A DNA stretch of 64,000 bases from Labilibacter marinus (GCF_001659685.2 NZ_LXYE02000029.1:1-64000), one strand, 5' to 3'; shown: positions 43,073 through 51,624, numbered from the stretch's first letter. The notes: generated by a model from the letters alone, not told the origin. Numbers and translations are program-made.

Positions 43073-45520
43073 ATGAATAAGGTATTGGTATTGTTGGGGG
43101 TGATGGTGTTTTTTTGTGCGGAAATTTCCGCTTATGGAGAAAAACCATCAGGGACGATTCAAGGAAAAGTAGTTGCTTTTCAAAATAGTGCTCCTTTAGA
43201 ATATGTAACAGTCGCCATTTACCATACTTCAAATAATGAACTGCAAGGCGGCGTAATCACGAAGCCTAATGGTATTTTTCAATTAAAACAATTGCCCAAC
43301 GATACTTATTATCTAGATATTAGTTTTGTAGGTTATAAAACCAAACGAATCAATAATATTATTATCAATGAAGCAAACCGACATGTAGATTTAGGTCAGA
43401 TAGAGTTGGGTGAGGAAGCTAAAAGTATTGATGAGGTTGAAGTGGTGGCCGAACGTTCTTTTGTTGAATTCAAGCTGGATAAAAAGATAATTAACGTTAG
43501 TAAGCAATTTACTTCTCTTTCGGGTACTGCGGTGAATGTGTTAGAGAATGTTCCATCTGTTACCGTGGATATTGAAGGAAACGTTGAGCTGCGTGGAAGT
43601 GGAGGTTTTTCGGTGTTGATAGATGGTGTGCCGTCTGTCTTGGAACCCTCAGAAGCGCTGCAGCAAATACCCGCATCTACCATCGAAAATATTGAAATTA
43701 TCACTAACCCTTCGGCCAAGTATAATCCAGATGGGACAGCTGGAATCATCAATATCATTACCAAAAAAAATAGAATGAATGGTTTCAATGGGGTAATTAA
43801 TCTCAAGGCTGGAAGCAATAATTTTGGTAGCGATTTTCTATTTAATTTTCAGCGTAAAAAGGTATTGTGGTTTGTAAGTGCAGATTATAATCTTTCCGAT
43901 TATTCTGGAGAAAAGTATGGCACCAGAGAAACGTATAATGAAGCTACTACTTTTACTGTTTCCAACGATGGAAGTATTCGAACGAAGTATACCCGATATA
44001 ATGTAAAAGGGGGTATGGAAATGCGCTTTGATAGTCTGAATACTTTTAATGTTGAGTTAGGATATGGCAATAGAGGTCGTAATAGTTATTCAGACTTAAA
44101 GTATGAAGAGTACGATAACATTGGAGGACCATATAATAGTTATTTAAGTGATGAAGATGGTTATAGAGGAGGAGATGGCTTATCTATAAATACTTTTTTT
44201 ATCCATCGATTTGCGGATAAAGGACATGAGTTAAATGCTTCAATTACTTATCGAGGGCGAGAGGCGGATGAGTATAGTCGTAATGTGCTCAAGGATGATT
44301 CTGGAGTTGCACTTAATGGTAGAGAAAGCACTGAGAAAGGCCCCATGGGGCGTTGGCAAACCAAATTAGATTATACAAAACCGCTTACAGAGAACTCTAC
44401 ATTGGAATTGGGTTATCAAAGTACCTTTGCTCGAAGTACTGATTTTACGGGATTATTGGAAGATGAAGATGGCTCGGGAGATTATGAAGAAAATCCGTTG
44501 TATAAAAATGAGGTGGAATTTAGTCAAGATATTCATGCCTTGTACGCTACTTATGGAAATCAAGTGGCCAAGTTTGGTTATCAGGTGGGGTTAAGAGGAG
44601 AGTATAATAATAGAATTGTTCGCTTGGTTGAAACAGGAAGTGAAGAGCCAACATGGGATGATGAAACGATTGTTGAAAAGCTAGATTTATTTCCGTCTAT
44701 TCATATGTCTTATAAACTACCTTCCAATCAGGAATTAATGGGTAGCTATTCGCGCAGGATAGAAAGGTCGAGAAGTTACTATCTAGAACCCTTTTATACT
44801 TGGCAGGATGCCTATAATATAAGACGCGGTAATAGTGCTTTACAGCCAGAGTATATCGATTCGTATGAGCTTAATTACCTGAAAAAGTTCGGTAGTTCGT
44901 ATTTCTCATTCGAAACCTATTACCGTGTAACAAACAATAAAGTAGAGTGGGTACGGCAAGTGTATGAAGGAAATTATGAGGATAATATTATTGAACGTTA
45001 TCCAGAAAATGTAGGTAAGGATTATTCTTTGGGTATAGATGCTTCTATCGACTTTAATATTGTAAAATGGTGGAAGATGGGCGTAACAGGAACTTTGTAC
45101 AATTACAAAGTGAAAGGAGAGTGGGGAGGCCTGAATTATGACGAAGAGCAGTTGACTTGGAATTATAAATGGAATCAAACCATAAAAATGGGACCCTTGG
45201 CTCAATTTCAGAGTAACTGGCGTTATTATAGCAAAAGAATTACTTCACAAGGAGTATACGAGCCGGTGTATACTTTAGATATTGCCTTTAAAAGAGAAAT
45301 GATGAAGCGAAAGCTAAGCGCAGTAGTTGAGCTTCGCGATGTTTTTGCCACTAACAATAGAGAAAATACCAACAAAGGCATCGACTTTAAGGATCATTAT
45401 TTTCAGAAAATTCATACCCCAATTCTAACTTTTACATTTACCTACAGGTTTAATAATTATAAACCAGAACGAAGACGTGGAGGTGGTGAAGGTTTTAGCG
45501 ATGGAGAATCGATGGATTAG
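43073..45520 (+). CDS. TonB-dependent outer-membrane beta-barrel protein
   Basis: An 815-residue outer-membrane protein. Residues 1-22 form a signal peptide (VLVLLGVMVFFCAEISAYG). A CarboxypepD_reg domain follows (about 28-110, GTIQGKVVAFQNSAPLEYVTVAIYH). A plug domain is at about 130-225 (LENVPSVTVDIEGNVELRGSGGFSVLIDGVPS... ASTIENIEIITNPSAKYNPDGTAGIINIITKK). A 22-strand-type barrel of the OMP_b-brl_3 kind fills the rest, ending with a Phe-rich strand (PILTFTFTYRFNNY) and a short Gly/Arg tail. No SusD partner is adjacent, so it is not a standard PUL; the substrate may be a siderophore or peptide. Confidence 0.9.
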   Translation: MNKVLVLLGVMVFFCAEISAYGEKPSGTIQGKVVAFQNSAPLEYVTVAIYHTSNNELQGGVITKPNGIFQLKQLPNDTYYLDISFVGYKTKRINNIIINEANRHVDLGQIELGEEAKSIDEVEVVAERSFVEFKLDKKIINVSKQFTSLSGTAVNVLENVPSVTVDIEGNVELRGSGGFSVLIDGVPSVLEPSEALQQIPASTIENIEIITNPSAKYNPDGTAGIINIITKKNRMNGFNGVINLKAGSNNFGSDFLFNFQRKKVLWFVSADYNLSDYSGEKYGTRETYNEATTFTVSNDGSIRTKYTRYNVKGGMEMRFDSLNTFNVELGYGNRGRNSYSDLKYEEYDNIGGPYNSYLSDEDGYRGGDGLSINTFFIHRFADKGHELNASITYRGREADEYSRNVLKDDSGVALNGRESTEKGPMGRWQTKLDYTKPLTENSTLELGYQSTFARSTDFTGLLEDEDGSGDYEENPLYKNEVEFSQDIHALYATYGNQVAKFGYQVGLRGEYNNRIVRLVETGSEEPTWDDETIVEKLDLFPSIHMSYKLPSNQELMGSYSRRIERSRSYYLEPFYTWQDAYNIRRGNSALQPEYIDSYELNYLKKFGSSYFSFETYYRVTNNKVEWVRQVYEGNYEDNIIERYPENVGKDYSLGIDASIDFNIVKWWKMGVTGTLYNYKVKGEWGGLNYDEEQLTWNYKWNQTIKMGPLAQFQSNWRYYSKRITSQGVYEPVYTLDIAFKREMMKRKLSAVVELRDVFATNNRENTNKGIDFKDHYFQKIHTPILTFTFTYRFNNYKPERRRGGGEGFSDGESMD

Positions 45521-45672
45521 ATTGTTCATGCTTTATTTTACTGGATTCAGTAATATATTATACCGTTATAAAACCTATCTTTCTTAAAAGTAAAATACTT
45601 GAACTACCTTAGTGCGCTTTATGCTTAAGTATAGCTAATGATAGCTTGCTTTATATTACGATAAACTTTAAA

Positions 45673-47043
45673 ATGAATAACAACACAGGAAAGGTAAAAG
45701 AGTTAGAGTTTGAGTCCATTCCAAAATTATTGTGGCGCTATTTTTTACCTGCCTTTGCTGGGGTAATCATTAATTCCTTATATAATATAGTTGACAGAAT
45801 TTTTATTGGGCAAGGTGTTGGTTCATTGGCGCTAGCAGGTTTAAGTGCTGTTTTTCCTGTGATGATTATTGTAATGGCTTTTGGTATGATGGTGGGCATG
45901 GGAGCTGGCGTTCGTATTTCAATTAATCTGGGTAAAAAGGATTTTAAGCGAGCCGAAAAAGTATTAGGTAATGCCTTCGTTCTAATGATCATTGTTTCGG
46001 GTATTATTACTTTAATAGGTTTTCTTATTAGTGACCCTCTACTTACATTTTTTGGAGTAAATGACGAAACTTATGCCTATGCTCAGGAATATTTGCATAT
46101 TATTTTAGCAGGAACCATTTTTAATATCTTGGGTTATGCCTTGAATAACCTTATTCGCTCCGAGGGCAGTGCAAACATTGCCATGATATCCATGCTGATT
46201 AGTGCAGGTTTAAATATCATACTCGATTACCTTTTTATTATTGTATGGGGAATGGGCGTAAAAGGAGCTGCTTATGCAACTGTTTTGTCGCAAGTGGCCT
46301 TGACTATTTGGGTAATAGCACATTTTAAAAGTAATCGCTCCGTTATAAAATTACATACTAAAAACCTAAAGCTTAAGGGCGATATTGTTTGGTATATTAT
46401 TAGCATTGGCTTTGCGCCGTTTAGCATGCAGATAGCTTCGAGCATAGTTTTTGGACTTTATAATATTCAATTAATAAAGTATGGAAATGATATGGCAGTG
46501 GGTGCCATGGGCGTCATTATTAGTATTGCTATGTTGTTGGTAATGACAATTATGGCCATTACTATGGCCAATCAGCCCATTATTGGCTTTAATCATGGAG
46601 CTAAGAATTTTAAAAGAGTACGGGAAACGCTGAAGGTTTCAATGTTGGCTGCCACCGCTATCTCTCTTATTGGCTTTGCAGTAAGTCAGTTATTTCCTGT
46701 TCCTATTATTAAAATGTTTAATAGTGAAGATCCTGAATTATTAAGAATAGGAGTTGAAGGTTTAAGGATTTTTCTATTTGCCTTACCCTTAATCGGTTTT
46801 CAAATTGTATTGGGTAATTATTACCAATCAATCGGTCGAGCAGGTATCTCAGCTATACTGTCCTTACTTCGTCAGGTTATTATGCTTATTCCATTGTTGG
46901 TTATTTTGCCAAAATACTTCGGCCTGTCAGGTGTTTGGTTATCTGCTCCAATATCGGATACGACTTCGGCCATGGTGTGTTTTGTATTTGTCATAATTGA
47001 GTTCCGAAAACTAAATAAAGCTATTTCATTATCCTCATCATAA
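45673..47043 (+). CDS. MATE family efflux transporter
   Basis: A 456-residue polytopic membrane protein of the MATE/MatE family, 12 predicted helices in two repeats (RYFLPAFAGVIINSLYNIVDRIFIGQGVGSLALAGLSAVFP; KMNDEKxx-type loop replaced by GMMVGMGAGVRISINLGKKDFKRAEKVLGNAFVL). It probably exports cationic compounds with Na+ or H+ coupling. I chose the ATG at 45673; an upstream ATG would add MLYITINFK. It is close to, but separate from, the 'orange protein'-like operon, whose promoter starts 119 bases after its stop. Another MATE transporter is at 60449. Confidence 0.88.
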   Translation: MNNNTGKVKELEFESIPKLLWRYFLPAFAGVIINSLYNIVDRIFIGQGVGSLALAGLSAVFPVMIIVMAFGMMVGMGAGVRISINLGKKDFKRAEKVLGNAFVLMIIVSGIITLIGFLISDPLLTFFGVNDETYAYAQEYLHIILAGTIFNILGYALNNLIRSEGSANIAMISMLISAGLNIILDYLFIIVWGMGVKGAAYATVLSQVALTIWVIAHFKSNRSVIKLHTKNLKLKGDIVWYIISIGFAPFSMQIASSIVFGLYNIQLIKYGNDMAVGAMGVIISIAMLLVMTIMAITMANQPIIGFNHGAKNFKRVRETLKVSMLAATAISLIGFAVSQLFPVPIIKMFNSEDPELLRIGVEGLRIFLFALPLIGFQIVLGNYYQSIGRAGISAILSLLRQVIMLIPLLVILPKYFGLSGVWLSAPISDTTSAMVCFVFVIIEFRKLNKAISLSSS

Positions 47044-47161
47044 GAACATTCTATATATTTTTTTCATACTGCGTTGGTTTGTAGGTGTCATCATATAAGT
47101 ATTTTACGAATGTTATGATAGCCAAAGACTAAATTCAGATCGTCTCTTTCTGGTTAAAATA

Positions 47162-47193
47162 TTTGCTTAATGAGAATATTCTCAATATGTTTG
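47162..47193 (+). promoter_or_regulatory. promoter of the DUF134/NifX-like operon
   Basis: A TTTG at 47162-47165 and TATGTTTG at 47186-47193, separated by 20 bases, match the Bacteroidota -33/-7 consensus TTTG-N(19-21)-TAnnTTTG. The predicted transcript starts near 47200, 30 bases before the DUF134 gene. Confidence 0.8.
47171..47184. promoter_or_regulatory. palindromic operator 1, within the promoter spacer
   Basis: TGAGAATATTCTCA, a perfect 14-bp palindrome lying between the -33 and -7 elements. Confidence 0.8.
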
Positions 47194-47196
47194 TAG

Positions 47197-47210
47197 TGAG
47201 AATATTCTCA
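47197..47210. promoter_or_regulatory. palindromic operator 2, at the predicted transcript start
   Basis: An identical 14-bp palindrome TGAGAATATTCTCA centred 26 bases from the first, overlapping the predicted start of transcription. Two sites on opposite sides of the -7 box indicate repression by a dimeric regulator. The cognate regulator is unknown; DUF134, encoded just downstream, is the nearest candidate. Confidence 0.8.
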
Positions 47211-47230
47211 TTATTGAATGTTTTATATCC

Positions 47231-47638
47231 ATGCCACGAAAAAAGAGGTTAAGAAAAGTAGTTGCACCACCACGATTTCAGGGTTACAAGCCATATGGTT
47301 CACGATTAGAAGGAAATGGCTCTGTTGATTTGCTGTACGAAGAATATGAAGCGATCAAACTAGCTGATTACGATTTAATGAATCACAACGAAGCCGCTGT
47401 TCTAATGGGTGTTTCGCGTCCTACATTTGCCCGTATCTACGAAAGTGCACGACGAAAAATTGCCGTAGCCTTAGTTGAAACAAAGGAAATAAAGTCGGTG
47501 TTTGGAAATGCTGAATTACAAGATAATTGGTTTCTGTGTACGAGTTGTGAAGCTAAGTTTAATAAGCCAGAAAGTGTAATTAGTGAGGATTGCCCTATTT
47601 GTAAATCCTCAAAAATTAAACTTCTACAGGCAGAGTAG
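47231..47638 (+). CDS. DUF134 family putative regulator
   Basis: A 135-residue protein of the DUF134 family. It has an N-terminal basic stretch (PRKKRLRKVVAPPRFQGYKPYG), a sigma-factor-like helix-turn-helix (YEAIKLADYDLMNHNEAAVLMGVSRPTFARIYESARRKIAVAL) and a C-terminal zinc ribbon with two CxxC pairs (FLCTSCEAKF... EDCPICKSSKIK). DUF134 proteins occur with NifX-like and MinD/Mrp ATPases in anaerobes and are taken as metal or redox regulators. It begins an operon and may bind the two palindromes upstream. Confidence 0.88.
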   Translation: MPRKKRLRKVVAPPRFQGYKPYGSRLEGNGSVDLLYEEYEAIKLADYDLMNHNEAAVLMGVSRPTFARIYESARRKIAVALVETKEIKSVFGNAELQDNWFLCTSCEAKFNKPESVISEDCPICKSSKIKLLQAE

Positions 47639-47688
47639 TGCTATTTAAGCGGATGATACTTATGAAATTGTAAAATAAAACTATAAAC

Positions 47689-48006
47689 ATGAAAACTGTA
47701 ATTACATCATCAGGAAAAGATATACAAACTTTATTTGATATGAGGTTTGGTAGGGCAGCTTATTTCTGTTTACTAAATCCTGAGAATGACACCATTGAAT
47801 TTATTGAGAATGTTTATAAAGATGATGATTCTGGAGCAGGGACTAAAGTCGCGGAGCAACTGATTGAGCTTGGCGTAAAAAAAGTTGTTTCAGGAGATTT
47901 TGGGCCCAAAGCCAAAGAACTGTTGGAGAAGTTCAATGTTCAAATGGTAGTTCTGCAAAATGCGGGTTTAACCGTTGATGATATCGTTAATAAGTTAAAA
48001 GATTAA
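47689..48006 (+). CDS. NifX/MTH1175-like metal-cluster-binding protein
   Basis: A 105-residue protein of the dinitrogenase Fe-Mo cofactor family (MTH1175, NifX, ORP). Sequence VITSSGKDIQTLFDMRFGRAAYFCLLNPENDTIEFIENVYKDDDSGAGTKVAEQLIELGVKKVVSGDFGPKAKELLEKFNVQMVVL follows the family layout; no His/Cys-rich tail. In Desulfovibrio the ORP homologue binds an unusual Mo-Cu sulfide cluster. Second gene of the DUF134 operon, 50 bases after it. Confidence 0.88.
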   Translation: MKTVITSSGKDIQTLFDMRFGRAAYFCLLNPENDTIEFIENVYKDDDSGAGTKVAEQLIELGVKKVVSGDFGPKAKELLEKFNVQMVVLQNAGLTVDDIVNKLKD

Positions 48007-48017
48007 AACGAAAGAAA

Positions 48018-48188
48018 ATGAGAGGTTTTAATAAACAAATGGAAGGGTTACAATTATCAGGTTGCCAAGGAAGAGGCAGAAATAAAAAAGGAAGAAAAGC
48101 TCAATGTATGTCAGAGGAGGGCCGAGGTTTGCGTGGCATGGGTGCTAAAAATGGCATGGGGCGCAGAAGAAGAAATCAACAAGATTAG
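48018..48188 (+). CDS. small Arg/Gly-rich protein in the NifX-like operon
   Basis: A 56-residue protein, start ATG at 48018, stop TAG at 48186-48188, 11 bases after the preceding NifX-like gene. It is basic and Gly/Met/Arg-rich (MRGFNKQMEGLQLSGCQGRGRNKKGRKAQCMSEE...LRGMGAKNGMGRRRRNQQD) with two Cys. A Gly/Met-rich small protein of DUF5320 type is common in operons of this kind; I am not sure this one belongs to it. It is too short to be called with certainty, but its position and spacing are those of an operon gene. Confidence 0.65.
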   Translation: MRGFNKQMEGLQLSGCQGRGRNKKGRKAQCMSEEGRGLRGMGAKNGMGRRRRNQQD

Positions 48189-48307
48189 TATTGGTTTGCT
48201 ATATAAATGAGGTTGCAGTTAACTGACCCATCCCGTTACTCGGTGCTGTTTCCTCGTTTTTAAAGGAAACGAATCTCCTACGTGTATAAATTAACAAAGT
48301 AAAAAAG
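48189..48307. other. intra-operon spacer with hairpin
   Basis: 119 bases between the small protein and the next NifX-like gene. It contains an imperfect stem GTTTCCT / AGGAAAC (about 48249-48271) without a T-run. It may stabilise or modulate the distal mRNA; not called a terminator. Confidence 0.35.
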
Positions 48308-48649
48308 ATGAATCAAAAAATAGCTATCCCAGTTGATGACAATGGAGTATTAGATGCTCATTTTGGTCATTGTAAATTATTACATGTTGCAACGATTAAA
48401 AATGGAGCTGTTATACAAACCGAAAAGTTGGTGCCACCTCCACATGAGCCTGGTTTATTGCCTAAATGGCTTGCAGAAAAAAATGTGACAGATATTATTG
48501 CTGGAGGAATGGGGCAAAAGGCCATTAGCTTATTTAATAATAATAAGATAAGTGCTTATGTGGGTGCTCCAAAAAATAAAGCAGAGGATCTTCTGGAGTC
48601 TTTTATGCAAGACTCATTAAGCTACACGGCAAACTATTGCGATCATTAA
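48308..48649 (+). CDS. NifX/MTH1175-like metal-cluster-binding protein
   Basis: A 113-residue second NifX-like protein: KIAIPVDDNGVLDAHFGHCKLLHVATIKNGAVIQTEKLVPPPHEPGLLPKWLAEKNVTDIIAGGMGQKAISLFNNNKISAYVGAP. The DAHFGHCKLL segment contains the His/Cys residues thought to ligate the cluster in this family, and LPPxHEPG is typical of the MTH1175 group. It ends with YTANYCDH. It precedes the MinD-type ATPase by 33 bases. Confidence 0.9.
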   Translation: MNQKIAIPVDDNGVLDAHFGHCKLLHVATIKNGAVIQTEKLVPPPHEPGLLPKWLAEKNVTDIIAGGMGQKAISLFNNNKISAYVGAPKNKAEDLLESFMQDSLSYTANYCDH

Positions 48650-48682
48650 TAACTTATTATAATAGTTCTGAAACTAATATGA

Positions 48683-49576
48683 ATGGCGTATAATATTGCA
48701 ATAGCAAGTGGAAAAGGCGGAACTGGTAAAACAACTGTTGCTGTTGGCATCTATCAATTGTTACTCAATAAATATAATTATACGGTGCAATTGGTGGATT
48801 GCGATGTGGAGGAGCCCAATGATGTTATTTTTTTTGAAGGTATAGATAAGGTTTGGCAAGAGGATGCGGTGCAGATGATTCCTACGATTAATACAGACAA
48901 TTGCGACTTTTGTAGAAAATGTGCTGATTATTGCGAGTATAATGCCATTACATTAATTCCAAGTACCCAATTTGCTGAAATAAATACTTCTCTGTGCCAC
49001 TCTTGTGGAGCTTGTTTGGTGGCATGCTCCAATAACGCTATTGGCGAAGCTCCTCATAAAATTGGAGAAATCGCACAGTTTAAAGGACATAATGGTGAGC
49101 TTGTGCAAGAAGGGAAACTTAAGGTGGGTTCTCCTATGCAAACTTTGTTGATAAAGCAACTCAAAAAAAGTGTGCTATTGAATTCTGAAATCAATATTTA
49201 TGATGCACCCCCAGGTACTAGTTGTTCCGTGGTAGAATCTACTATTGATGCAGACTATGTGCTCTTGGTTACTGAACCTACTCCCTTTGGTTTACACGAT
49301 TTAAAACTGGCAGTAAACCTAATGGATGATTTAAAAAAAGATTTTGGTGTAATAATAAATAAGGCGGGCTTAGGCAGTGATAATATTTATCAATTTATAC
49401 GTGATAATAATGTTGATTTAGTGGGTGAGATACCTTTTTCAAAGTCGATGGCTTCCTATTATGCGGTTGGCGATCTATCCAATAAATGGCCTATTCATGT
49501 AGAACAAAGTATAAATAATATTGCTGAAAAGTTGCATTCTAAAGTAACGTTGCATGAAAGAAATTACCATACTTAG
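48683..49576 (+). CDS. MinD/Mrp-type ATPase with inserted 2x[4Fe-4S] ferredoxin domain
   Basis: A 297-residue P-loop ATPase with the deviant Walker A GKGGTGKTT at residues 10-18. A bacterial ferredoxin-like insertion contains two cluster motifs, CDFCRKCADYCEYNAITL and CHSCGACLVACSNNAIGE (each C-x2-C-x2-C-x3-C). The switch and Walker B follow (NIYDAPPGTSC; YVLLVTEPTPFGLHDLKLA). Orthologues form part of the 'orange protein' complex in Desulfovibrio and of Fe-S cluster transfer systems. The next ATPase gene overlaps its end by 23 bases. Confidence 0.88.
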   Translation: MAYNIAIASGKGGTGKTTVAVGIYQLLLNKYNYTVQLVDCDVEEPNDVIFFEGIDKVWQEDAVQMIPTINTDNCDFCRKCADYCEYNAITLIPSTQFAEINTSLCHSCGACLVACSNNAIGEAPHKIGEIAQFKGHNGELVQEGKLKVGSPMQTLLIKQLKKSVLLNSEINIYDAPPGTSCSVVESTIDADYVLLVTEPTPFGLHDLKLAVNLMDDLKKDFGVIINKAGLGSDNIYQFIRDNNVDLVGEIPFSKSMASYYAVGDLSNKWPIHVEQSINNIAEKLHSKVTLHERNYHT

Positions 49577-50441
49577 CGGTAAAGGAGGAACAGGAAAAAC
49601 AACAGTTACGGCTGCTTTGGCTTCATTAGCTCAAAACATTGTTTTATGCGATAATGATGTGGATGCTGCAGATTTGCATTTACTGATGAAGCCGGTGGTG
49701 CAAAAAGAATTTGTATTTGCGGGAGCATGGCAGGCGAGTGTCAACGAAAAAGAGTGTATACAGTGTAATATTTGTATCGATGCTTGTCGTTTTGATGCTA
49801 TTAAAATAAATGTAAATGGCTTTGTAGAGGTGCAACCATTTAAATGTGAAGGGTGTAGGTTGTGCGAGAAAGTCTGCCCTGTTGCAGCCATAGATGCAGA
49901 ACGTAGCACCAATAATCATTGGTATATTTCCAATACTCGTTATGGAACTATGGTTCATGCAACAATGGGGCCGGGGGAGGAAAATTCAGGAAAACTGGTT
50001 TCAACTCTTCGGAAAGAGGCCAGAAGAATAGCTGTAGATAATGAGCTTGAGTTTATTATTAACGACGGACCTCCTGGGATTGGGTGTTCTGCTATTTCTG
50101 CGTTAACAGGCACAAACCTAGTTGTTTTGGTTACGGAACCATCAAAGTCTGGTTTAATGGATGCCTCGCGTTTGGTTGAATTAACCCAGTCTTTTGAAAT
50201 ACCTATAGTGGCCGCTATCAATAAAGCAGATATTAATGAAAGTATATGTTTATCTATGGAAAACTATTTTGTAAATCAAGGTATTCCATTGTTGGCCAAA
50301 ATTCCATTTAGCAAGGATGTGGTAAAAGCAATGATACAAGGAGAAACTATTTTAGAATATAAACCATATTCCGAATTAAGTAGAGCGCTAATTGAGGTTT
50401 GGGATTACATTAATATGCAACAGTTAGAAAAGAAACTATGA
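49554..50441 (+). CDS. MinD/Mrp-type ATPase with inserted 2x[4Fe-4S] ferredoxin domain
   Basis: A 295-residue paralogue of the preceding ATPase, with GKGGTGKTTVTAAL at its N-terminus, cluster motifs CIQCNICIDACRFDAIKI and CEGCRLCEKVCPVAAIDA, FIINDGPPGIGCSAISA and VVLVTEPSKSGLMDASRLVEL. The tandem pair is the standard arrangement of this complex. Overlap with the upstream gene is 23 bases and with the thioesterase downstream 4 bases (ATGA). Likely a heteromeric ATPase working on metal-cluster carriers. Confidence 0.88.
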   Translation: MKEITILSGKGGTGKTTVTAALASLAQNIVLCDNDVDAADLHLLMKPVVQKEFVFAGAWQASVNEKECIQCNICIDACRFDAIKINVNGFVEVQPFKCEGCRLCEKVCPVAAIDAERSTNNHWYISNTRYGTMVHATMGPGEENSGKLVSTLRKEARRIAVDNELEFIINDGPPGIGCSAISALTGTNLVVLVTEPSKSGLMDASRLVELTQSFEIPIVAAINKADINESICLSMENYFVNQGIPLLAKIPFSKDVVKAMIQGETILEYKPYSELSRALIEVWDYINMQQLEKKL

Positions 50442-50869
50442 TAGAATCAATATATCAAATAAGACCTCGTTACGATGAGGTGGATCAGATGGGGTATGTG
50501 TATCATGCCAATCATATAAGTTATTGCCATCAAGCGCGAACAGAGCTTTTAAGAACATATGGTTTAAATGATAAGGTATTGGAAGCAAATGGAATTATGC
50601 TACCCGTAATTTCTTTTGATATTAAGTATAAAACTCCTGCTCAATATGATGAATTATTGACGATTACCACAAGAATTAAGGAGTTGCCCAAGGTTAGATT
50701 TTCTTTTGAATTTGAAATAAGAAAAGAGCAAGGTCAGCTGGTCAGTCATTCTCATTCGGAAGTAGTATTTGTAGATTTAAAGACTCGTAAGCCAATGTTA
50801 GCTCCTGGTTTTGTAATGCAAAAGTTAAAGCCAATTTTTCAAGAAAGTATGATTTCAACAGAAGTTTAA
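50438..50869 (+). CDS. YbgC-type acyl-CoA thioesterase (4HBT family)
   Basis: A 143-residue hotdog-fold thioesterase of the 4-hydroxybenzoyl-CoA thioesterase family. Sequence IRPRYDEVDQMGYVYHANHISYCHQARTELLRTYGL carries the catalytic Asp/Asn-type stretch (YDEVDQMGYVYHANHI); GIMLPVISFDIKYKTPAQYDELLTITTRI follows. It releases CoA from short acyl or hydroxyacyl groups. It is the last gene of the NifX/ATPase operon; the link to metal clusters is not clear and may be only operon convenience. It converges on the aquaporin gene with a 4-base overlap of stops. Confidence 0.9.
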   Translation: MIESIYQIRPRYDEVDQMGYVYHANHISYCHQARTELLRTYGLNDKVLEANGIMLPVISFDIKYKTPAQYDELLTITTRIKELPKVRFSFEFEIRKEQGQLVSHSHSEVVFVDLKTRKPMLAPGFVMQKLKPIFQESMISTEV

Positions 50870-51525
50870 TCAATGGAGGTTTGCTGTGGTTTAACCATTA
50901 TTTTGTATACCATGATGGCTAACAGCGCACCAATAATAGGAGCGGAAAGATAAACCCAAATATGCTGTAGTTTACCTGAAACAATGGCAGGAGCAAGCGA
51001 TCGTATTGGGTTCATAGAAGCACCTGTTATTGGACCAAAGACGAGGGCTTCAAGTAATACAATGCCACCAATGGCTATTCCAGCCAATGTTCCCACTTCC
51101 TTAGAACCTGTAGCTACATTAATAACCACAAGCATTAAAAAGAAAGTAAGTATTATTTCAATAACAAAAGATTGCATGGCAGTACCTGCGGGTAAAGTTC
51201 CTCCCAAAAATTCCTGATCAGGAAATAGAATTTTAAGCGTTAAGCTGGCTAGGAATGCACCTATAGCTTGAAAAATGATATAGGGTAGAACTTGCTTGCC
51301 AGGAAATGTGCCTGCATACCAAAAAGCCAATGTTACAGCTGGGTTAATATGGCAGCCAGAAGTTTCACCAAAACCATATATAAGCGCCATAACTACTACG
51401 CCAAAGGCAATAGCAACTCCTAAGTGAGTAAGTAAGCCTCCTGAGGTTGTATTTATAATAATGGCTCCTGATCCAAAGAAAATAAGTGCGTAGGTAGCTA
51501 TTAATTCAGAGATATATTTATTCAT
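50866..51525 (-). CDS. MIP-family aquaporin/glycerol facilitator
   Basis: A 219-residue six-helix channel. The first half-helix motif is normal (GCHINPAVTLAFW); the second reads GASMNPIRSLAPAIV, with Ile in place of the Ala of the standard NPA. ALIYGFGETS and PITGASMNP are the loop B/E regions. The Ala-to-Ile change near the pore may alter selectivity. Aquaporin is more likely than glycerol facilitator given the short length, but this is unproven. Its end overlaps the thioesterase gene by 4 bases. Confidence 0.85.
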   Translation of the reverse strand: MNKYISELIATYALIFFGSGAIIINTTSGGLLTHLGVAIAFGVVVMALIYGFGETSGCHINPAVTLAFWYAGTFPGKQVLPYIIFQAIGAFLASLTLKILFPDQEFLGGTLPAGTAMQSFVIEIILTFFLMLVVINVATGSKEVGTLAGIAIGGIVLLEALVFGPITGASMNPIRSLAPAIVSGKLQHIWVYLSAPIIGALLAIMVYKIMVKPQQTSID

Positions 51526-51624
51526 TATAAAGTAAAGTCAGTGTAATATCCGCGGTCTCATTTTAAATTTTAATTTAATCTGCGACCAAGCATAAAAGAA
51601 TATTAGCTGCCTTTTGTTTCAAAA

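Noticed and set aside
48249-48271. Factor-independent terminator within the metal-cluster operon
   Set aside because: The hairpin lacks a following T-run; listed as a possible stability element.
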